Shown here in pieces: positions 56,269 through 64,000 of a stretch of 64,000 nt of DNA. Position 1 is the first letter of the stretch; each line of letters opens with the position of its first letter. Origin of the DNA: Ptychodera flava (lineage: Eukaryota > Hemichordata > Enteropneusta > Ptychoderidae); assembly GCF_041260155.1 (NCBI RefSeq), contig NW_027248394.1:1-64000 (forward strand). The letters are read 5' to 3'. The translations under genes and the position numbers were made by a program. The notes below the pieces were generated by a model, which saw only the letters and a program-made list of their open reading frames with translations, searched no databases and was not told the DNA's origin.

Positions 56269-56990
56269 TTGATGGGAGATTTCAATGCGAGGACAGCTAA
56301 AGCTTATGATTACATAATGAATGATTCAGTTAATTATATTCCACTTGAAATGGATAATTATGAAATTGACGATTTTGACATGGAGCGCAATTCAAAGGAC
56401 CTTGTTATGAACTCTTTTGGTAAACGGCTGCTGGAAATGTGCCAGGACCACTCCATACACTTTTTAAATGGGCGATGGGGAGAGGATAAAAAGGGGGAGT
56501 TTACATGTATTGCTAACAGGGGGAACAGTGTCGTTGACTACATAATCGTTTCAACTGAGCTTTTCCAAAGTATTTCTGAGTTTAAAGTTGAAGAAAGGAC
56601 TGATTCAGACCATTTTCCCTTATCATGCAACGTTAAAATTTCTATAAATAGAAATGTCCCTCGTAAGGTCGAACCTTCAAATTCAATTCTCCATGATTTC
56701 TCTTTTTTCAAATGGGATGAAGAAAACTCAAATAGTTTTAATACAAATTTAAGGTCAAGAGAGGGGGTAACTCGTGTCAATAGTATTTTAGAAACAGAGT
56801 GGGAGTGTGTTGATGACCTAGTAGCACAAATTTATATTTTGTTCAATTGGGCTGCAGGAGATTACAAAAAGATTAATATGAAAGATAAAATTCTCAAAGA
56901 GAAGACACAGCCTCATTGGTTTAATCATGAATGTGAGACAGCAAAGAGGCCTATGTATCAGACACTTCGTAAATTTAGAAAATATAATGA
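56269..56990 (+). CDS. LINE endonuclease C-terminal half
   Basis: MMGDFNART, GNSVVDYIIVS and the SDHFPLSC motif of APE-type endonucleases, followed by the linker. Separated from the N-terminal endonuclease part (to 56219) by a frame break. Confidence 0.85.
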
Positions 56991-57580
56991 TAAGGAAAGC
57001 TTGAAAAATTCAGATCTATCTGCAGAGCCAATAAAAACAATTAGAGTAAGACAATTTACAACAACTATGGAAATCTGGGAGAGAGTAATAATAATATTTG
57101 GAAATTCCTTAAACGTTTCAAGGGAAGTAAACCATATGCCTCAAATATCACTGCTACAGAATGGGTGAATCACTTTGAATCATTGCACAATCCAACTTTA
57201 CAGAAGACAAATTTCGATATTTCTGTGGAAGAATTTTTAGAAAATGCTAATATTTCCCTGGATGTTCAGAGTGGGGATGCAGGGGAAATACTTAACGGTA
57301 AAATTACAGACAATGAAATTATTTTTGCTTTGAACAAACTTAAGGTTGGCAAATCACCAGGTCCCGATGGCATTTCTAATGATTTTTACAGGAGTGCTTC
57401 AGTCAGTCTTCTTCCTGTGTTAAGTTTTATGTTTAATGCGATTTTGATGCTGGCATTTTCCCTAAGGAATGGAGTAAGGGACTTATAGTCCCGATATATA
57501 AAAAAGGCAGTTGTCATGATCCAAATAACTTTAGGGGAATTACTTTACTCAGTGCAGTTGGGAAAATTTTTACCTCCATT

Positions 57581-58270
57581 TTGAACCAGCGATTAGTTAA
57601 ATGGGCTGACCTGGTTGGCTCTATTACAGAATGTCAAGCTGGATTCAGAAAAGGTTTCAGCACAATAGATAACATTTTCATATTGCACTTGATGGTACAA
57701 AAATACCTGTGTAAACCGAAGGGTCGTTTCTACTGTGCCTTCATTGATTTTAGTAAGGCATTTGACTCTGTTAACCACAACCTTTTAATTTATAGGCTAT
57801 GTTTGGAGGGTATCGGAGGAAAAATCTTGAATATTTTAAAAGCTATGTATGCAGATTTAAAATCCTGTGTCAAAGCTCAGCATGGTATCACAGATTTCTT
57901 TCAGTGTTCAGTTGGCGTCCGACAGGGATGCATGCTGAGTCCCTTTTTGTTTTCACTTTTTATTAATGAGTTGGAAAGTATGTTAACAAGCTCAGGTAAT
58001 TGTGGGATTCAAATAACCCAGGAGCTTTATGACTTATTTCTATTGCTTTATGCCGATGACGTAACAATTTTTAGTGACACTCAAATTGGTTTGCAACGTT
58101 TACTTAGAATATTAGAAACATTTTGTGAAAAGTGGAAGCTTTCAGTAAATATGAAAAAATCCCAAATTGTGGTTTTTAGGAGGGGCGGAATTTTGAAAAG
58201 AAATGAGAAGTGGTTATTTAAAGGGAAAGGATGCAAACTGTTAGTTATTATAAATATTTGGGTTTGTTAA
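57581..58270 (+). CDS. LINE reverse transcriptase core
   Basis: Holds RT blocks 2-6, including the YADD catalytic pair (58049-58060). Upstream RT fingers are in the frame 57165-57488, the thumb in 58231-58938. Confidence 0.9.
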   Translation: MNQRLVKWADLVGSITECQAGFRKGFSTIDNIFILHLMVQKYLCKPKGRFYCAFIDFSKAFDSVNHNLLIYRLCLEGIGGKILNILKAMYADLKSCVKAQHGITDFFQCSVGVRQGCMLSPFLFSLFINELESMLTSSGNCGIQITQELYDLFLLLYADDVTIFSDTQIGLQRLLRILETFCEKWKLSVNMKKSQIVVFRRGGILKRNEKWLFKGKGCKLLVIINIWVC

Positions 58271-58938
58271 TGTCGAGTAGGAACGTGTGGGGCAAAGCCG
58301 TTGCTATGCTTGCAGATCAAGCTAGAAAGGCCATGGGAGTGGTATTTCGTATGATGAAAACCACAGGTTGTTTACCTTACAAGGAATATTTTCGATTATT
58401 TGATGCCATGATCCTGCCAATTTTGACGTACGGATCAGAAGTGTGGGGGTATAGCATACAACATGTCGCTGAACGTGTTCAACTTAAATATTGTAAATAT
58501 TTCCTTGGGGTAAAATCTTCTACAGCTGATGCATGTGTAATTGGTGATTGCGGCAGACTTCCAATTTTTGTACATACATATAAAAAAGTTATTTTGTATT
58601 GGTATAAGCTTTTAAAAATGCCACAGAACAGAGTAGCAAAACACGCCTATCAACTAGCCGTGTCTCTTGACACTAATAATAAAGTGACGTGGGCGACATA
58701 TATTAGAAATCTATTGCAAGAGCACGGGTTTGGTGAGGTTTGGATGTGGCAGGGTCCCGGGGATTTTGATGCATTTCTTTGCCAGTTTATGACTAGAGTA
58801 ACTGATGTTTTTAAGCAAAATTGGTTCTCAGAAGTGTGTACCAAAGAAACACTACGCCAATATCGTAATTTCAAAATATTATTTATCACTGAAGGTTATT
58901 TGACCGTCAATATGGATACTAGATTTAAAGAGCTCTAG
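58231..58938 (+). CDS. LINE RT thumb and C-terminal region
   Basis: YYKYLGLLMSS, LPYKEYFRLFDAMILPILTY and GSEVWGYS are the standard post-RT block. The zinc-knuckle tail continues in another frame to about 59235. Confidence 0.85.
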   Translation: MQTVSYYKYLGLLMSSRNVWGKAVAMLADQARKAMGVVFRMMKTTGCLPYKEYFRLFDAMILPILTYGSEVWGYSIQHVAERVQLKYCKYFLGVKSSTADACVIGDCGRLPIFVHTYKKVILYWYKLLKMPQNRVAKHAYQLAVSLDTNNKVTWATYIRNLLQEHGFGEVWMWQGPGDFDAFLCQFMTRVTDVFKQNWFSEVCTKETLRQYRNFKILFITEGYLTVNMDTRFKEL

Positions 58939-59358
58939 CATGTCTAAGAAGCTCTAGCCACCGTCTAGCAGTCGAAGAGGGTCGGTCACTTGGATTAGAA
59001 CTTGAAGAACGAATTTGTAAAATATGCGAGTCTGGGGAGATTGAAGATGAATATCACTTCACCTTAATATGTCCGCTATATCATAATTTGAGAAAGAAAT
59101 ATTTACCTAAGTGGTCTTTTGAACATCCAACTCAGCAAAAATTTTATTCACTAATGTCAAGCTCCAGAGACACTGTTATTATCAGTTTGTCAATTTTTGT
59201 TTATAAAGCATTTAAACTAAGGGAAGAATGTGTTTGACCAATTTTCTGTACTTCTCCTCTGTTTATAAAGTTGTATTATTGTATTTGATTTGCAATTTGG
59301 GCCGGAGGCCTGTAAAAGCAATAAAGTATATTATTATTATAAAATATTCAAACTTGTC

Positions 59359-59960
59359 TGATAGCTTTAGGTTAATGTTCTAAAGGATGATTTCAAGGTG
59401 ATATGTTCAAATTATGATGAAATCTTCAACAGCTTCGATATGTGGTATACAGATTTCTACAGACAAACTCAAGTTATATATTGAAATTATGATGAAATCT
59501 GCAATTTTGTAATTTGGGGTCAATTTAGCTCATATTTGGTATTTATATAAATACCAAAAGAGCTTATATGATGAGTTGGTGGCATCTGTATGTCTGTAAC
59601 TACTTGTCTGATAGATTTGATATTTGGTATACAGGTTCCAAGGGGTTAATTTGATATAATATTGAATTTATGATGAAATCTCCAATTCTGTTCTCTTAGG
59701 CAATTTTCACCATTTTTGTCAAAACATTTGATTCTCAAACTTGTCTGATACCTTTGGTTGTATGTTCTAAAGGATGATCTTAAGGTGATATGTTCAAATA
59801 ATGATGAAATCTTGTATATTTGTATATTTTTACCAGTTATGTTTGTCTAAAATAATGGCCTATCAAAGATTTCCACGTTCTTCATCAACACATGTGTCAA
59901 AAGCAGTTATTCTCTATATAGCACAGTGGAGCTATTTCAGCTGCTAGGTCGATTGTTAAT
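59359..59960 (+). repeat. AT-rich modular repeat, right part after the LINE
   Basis: Resumes at TGATAGCTTTAGG, with modules at 59450, 59630 and 59760, and ends with the family tail (TATCAAAGATTTCCACG, TTCTTCATCAACA, AGTGGAGCTATTTCAG, CTAGGTCGATTG). Confidence 0.8.
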
Positions 59961-60455
59961 GTTCATGGACAGAGTCAGGAAAGTTTTAACCAATGACTTA
60001 AGTTGTCAGCTAGTTGACTTAAAACCATATTTTTTTAGAATGGGAAAATTCACAAACAAAGAGATATGTTGCTACAGACAAGTATTTTTTTACATGTTGC
60101 GTTAGTGTTCTATCTGCAACCATAGACAGTGGGGCAGCCAAATATTGTCTACATAAATATATGCAATATGATATTACAAGAGGGTCCTTTACTTTGGTAT
60201 GATAGAACGAATCACTACCTATGATGTACCAGGCTGTAAAGGTGTAGTGTAAGTGTCTGTGTCTGTCGCAACAGTTGTCATCCATTACACTAGTAGAGGG
60301 TGCATCAAAATGTGTTCAAATGCTACTTTCTATGAATATCACAAGCTACATTTAAGGTCATGAGGAGCTATTAAATATCATACATACACTCAATCTGGCT
60401 TGCAAAATGTTGCAAAATACCGGTAGGAGCAAAATGTCATTGGTGCTTTTTTTAC
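59961..60455. other. Gene-free stretch
   Basis: No feature recognised. Confidence 0.4.
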
Positions 60456-61440
60456 GCTCCCATGTATGCATATGTATATATGCAAATAGGAAGTATTCGT
60501 ATAAGGTGGCAAAATGGCGTCTGTGTGTATGTATGTAAGTATGTATGTATGTCTGTTAGTCCGTCCACATCAAAAACTCCTAAACCGTAGCACTTACTGT
60601 CTTAGTATTGTGTACAGGTGCACCTAGGGGTGGAGATGTGAATTTGTTCAAATGAATATGTCAGTGCAAAAAATATGCAAATGAGGGGGAAAAAAGAAAA
60701 AATCCTGCAAATGGCTAAAACTCAGTAAGCATTGGTCAGATTTTGTTGAACTTGGTATGCAGATTTCTTTAGGTATTCTAAATTATGTGTGCAAAAATTT
60801 GGATGAAATTTGAATGTTTGTATTTTTAGGGTATTTTTTCCGTTTTTAGTCAAAAAATCTTGTTCTCTGAAATCGCTCGTCTGATTGCTATGAAACTTAA
60901 TATTCATGTTCCTCAGAATGACCTCAGTCATGCTTGTACAAATTGTATTGCTATTGTCATATTTGTAATTTTGGGGCAATTTTCCCATTTTTGATAAAAA
61001 ATTTTTTAATCCAAAAACTGCTGATTTGATAGCTTTGATACATGTATTTGGTATACAGGTATCTAAGATTAATCATAATATAATGTATTGAAGGTATGCT
61101 GAAACTGGCAATTTTTTTTATTTTGGGGGCAATTTTTGCCTTTTTTGGTCAAAAATTTTTCTCCTAAAACTTCTGATCTGGTAGCTTTGATATCTAGTGT
61201 ACAGGTTCCTAGGGTTTATGTTAATCAGATATATTTAAAATTAGGATGAAATCTGCAATTTTGTATTTTGGGGGGCAATTTTTCTCATTTTTGGTCAAAA
61301 AATTTGTTTCTCAAAATTTACCAGTCTGATTGCTTTGATATTTAGTAAACCGGTCCTTAGGGTTTTTGTTAATAAGATATATTGAAATTAAGTTGAAATC
61401 CGGAATTTTGAATTTTTGGGGCAACTTTGCGAAACTTTCA
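60456..61440 (+). repeat. AT-rich modular repeat, copy with GTAT head
   Basis: Head CGCTCCCATGTATGCATATG, then GGCGTCTGTGTGTATG, GTCCGTCCACATCAAAAAC and about five modules with TTTGGTATACAGGTATC or AGTGTACAGGTTCC boxes up to 61380. Confidence 0.75.
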
Positions 61441-62530
61441 GTTTTACTGGGATATCTTTCATTTTGTATTTTTAAGATTTTTTTTGGTAATTTTATACCT
61501 ACTGGAACTAAGAGTATATAATGTGGTGATTTAGTAAGCATTTGATATGGTAAACTGTATTTGGTGTTGAAATGCGGTAAAAAAATCCTGGCAGATTTTG
61601 AAAAAATTCCAAACAAAATGCCAATAAAAAATTCAGCCAGAGAAGGTTTGACAAAAAGAAAAGGTGGGAGAGTGGGGAAAAAAGAATGTACAATGGATCG
61701 GATAAAAAAGATAATGTACTTCATCGATCTTCCAGACACCATCCCTTATCAAATGGTCCACCCCGATGTATTTTTGTGCATAATTAACCATGCAGTGTAT
61801 TTTAGTTTAAGATGTCAAGTTAGGTAAGGATTTGAAAGGAATAGTCAAGTTCACCACAGTTTAACTTTATCTCTTGTGTCATCATCCTTGTGTAATTGGT
61901 TAAGTTTGTAAGTTGTTCCAGATGTGGATGCACCAGCTGTTCTGGAAGAAAACAATGTTTACTTTTCCTGTAGGGTTTCTGAGTTGATGATTGTATGTTG
62001 AAATTTCTCCATGTATCTGGTGTATGGGCAAAGTGTAAACATTGGTTGCATGTTATGTATTTCAGTCTATGTCAAATATTGTAAATGAAAAATCAAGAAC
62101 AGTTTACTGTGAGCTTGTAAAGGTAACATATTTGTCAATACATAAACTGCCTTGCAGATTGATTGTCTTAAATATTATCACAGAAGTAGAAAAGGAAAAG
62201 AAACTAATTAAATTGCTGTAACGCATTCACTCTCAGTGCCTGTATAGGCCTATACTTAACTATTTTATCATTACATTCAGCTGTTGTTATATCTTTATCA
62301 CTCTCCATGGGCCAAGGCACACTTGGGGTCAATTTCATCATTCTGTGCCAGTCTGTGTATGTCAGTCTGTCTGTATATGTATGTCCATGTTTCATACAAT
62401 TGTTGACTTGTTTTGATAACTATATGGGAGGCGAACAGTGATGTTGTCACTATTTTTATTTCTTATTTACATGAGTCTTATAAGCAGTCCTTTCCTAGGC
62501 TTTGACATAAATTCAGAAAATGATCAATAA
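61441..62530. other. Gene-free stretch before the right zinc-finger gene
   Basis: Worn AT-rich sequence to about 61850, then nothing recognised; short GTCTGTCTGTAT run near 62365. Confidence 0.4.
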
Positions 62531-62697
62531 ACCCTTTTCATAAGTCTAGCGCCCTCCAGTGGCCACTGTGAATTTGAAGTCAAAGCGAAGCCACTGGGGA
62601 AAACCCTCCGGAGGCTGTACAGGGTTTTCCCCAGTGGCCTCGCTTCAGCTTCAAATTCACAGTGGCCACAGGAGGGTGCTAGACTTATGAAAAGGGT
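62531..62697. mobile_element. Hairpin MITE, 167 bp
   Basis: Arms of about 77 bp: ACCCTTTTCATAAGTCTAGC, GCCCTCC, GTGGCCACTGTGAATTTGAA, GCCACTGGGGAAAACCCT, a loop CCGGAGGCTGTAC, then the reverse. About 230 bp upstream of the zinc-finger exon. Confidence 0.9.
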
Positions 62698-62924
62698 CTA
62701 TTAGATTTGAACTTACATCCTTAGATACTGATTCCCCTTGTGAATGCAACAAAAGAATCGTTATGGTCAAGTCATCATTCTAATAAAATTCTGAAGATTT
62801 GTCAATTGCTTGTTGAATAATATTTAAATTTCATATTTACAGAATACAGCTGTGCATACTCCTGTGGCGTCGTATATAATATATCCTTTTATGTATTTTT
62901 CTAAACCCTTTTCTCTACAAACAG

Positions 62925-64000
<1,076 letters not shown>

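Larger units (their letters stand above)
55822..59343 (+). mobile_element. LINE (APE endonuclease + reverse transcriptase), 15-bp TSD
   Basis: Target duplication ATATTCAAACTTGTC at 55807-55821 and 59344-59358. Domains in order: apurinic-type endonuclease (IICIIETWLH, MGDFNAR at about 56270, DYIIV, SDHFPLSC at about 56610); linker with PHWFNHECE; RT with KSPGPDGISNDFY (about 57350), FRGITLLS, QAGFRKGFSTIDNI, FYCAFIDFSKAFDSVNH, GVRQGCMLSPFLFSLFINE, LLYADDVTIF at 58043-58072; C-terminal CKIC...YHFTLIC zinc knuckle (about 59020-59070). About five frame breaks. It starts at the beginning of the endonuclease, so ORF1 is missing (5-prime truncation). Ends AATAAAG then (ATT)n. CR1/Jockey/I-like; clade not resolved. 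Confidence 0.92.

Overview
The window looks like nuclear DNA of a marine invertebrate animal. It has spliced genes with GT/AG introns, C2H2 zinc-finger arrays, a tRNA-derived SINE, LINE, Penelope, CACTA and LTR relics, many hairpin MITEs, and AT-rich repeat families of a kind common in invertebrate deuterostomes and molluscs. My best guess is an acorn worm or lancelet-like deuterostome, with low confidence. There are no bacterial operons, rRNA or tRNA genes, and no CRISPR arrays.

Layout. A plus-strand C2H2 zinc-finger array of about 17 fingers enters from the left (1-1462). A sister gene of the same finger type starts at 62.9 kb and runs off the right end. Between them lie about 60 kb made mostly of repeats. 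From 1.9 to 8.2 kb there are AT-rich modular repeats (period about 146 bp) and a 226-bp tandem repeat carrying nuclear-receptor-like half-sites. From 8.2 to 15.5 kb a pair of inverted 0.4-kb repeats encloses an LTR-flanked fossil, a decayed satellite and a 745-bp element whose near-identical inverted copy lies at 49 kb. A 121-bp satellite fills 16.3-18.1 kb.

From 18.4 to 31 kb lies the most gene-like part. A five-exon minus-strand gene encodes an unrecognised small basic protein with an acidic patch (18.4-22.2 kb). Facing away from it is a spliced CACTA-type (Tnp2) transposase gene (27.7-30.6 kb). The two may be divergent genes of one large transposon, or neighbours by chance; no terminal repeats joining them were found.

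From 31 to 48 kb come microsatellites, a SINE, a 1.24-kb element with G-rich terminal inverted repeats, a Penelope-like fragment with a hammerhead-like terminal motif, a 116-bp satellite with alternating monomer types (39-41.3 kb) and a 575-bp tandem array (44.7-47.7 kb). Two well-spliced exons of an unrecognised host gene lie at 50.3 and 51.7 kb. A LINE with a clean 15-bp target duplication sits inside the AT-rich repeat at 55.8-59.3 kb.

Nearly every coding gene here, including the host zinc fingers, is broken by single-base indels, often in short homopolymers. This could mean widespread pseudogenes or uncorrected indels in the assembly. All intron and frame claims were read by eye.
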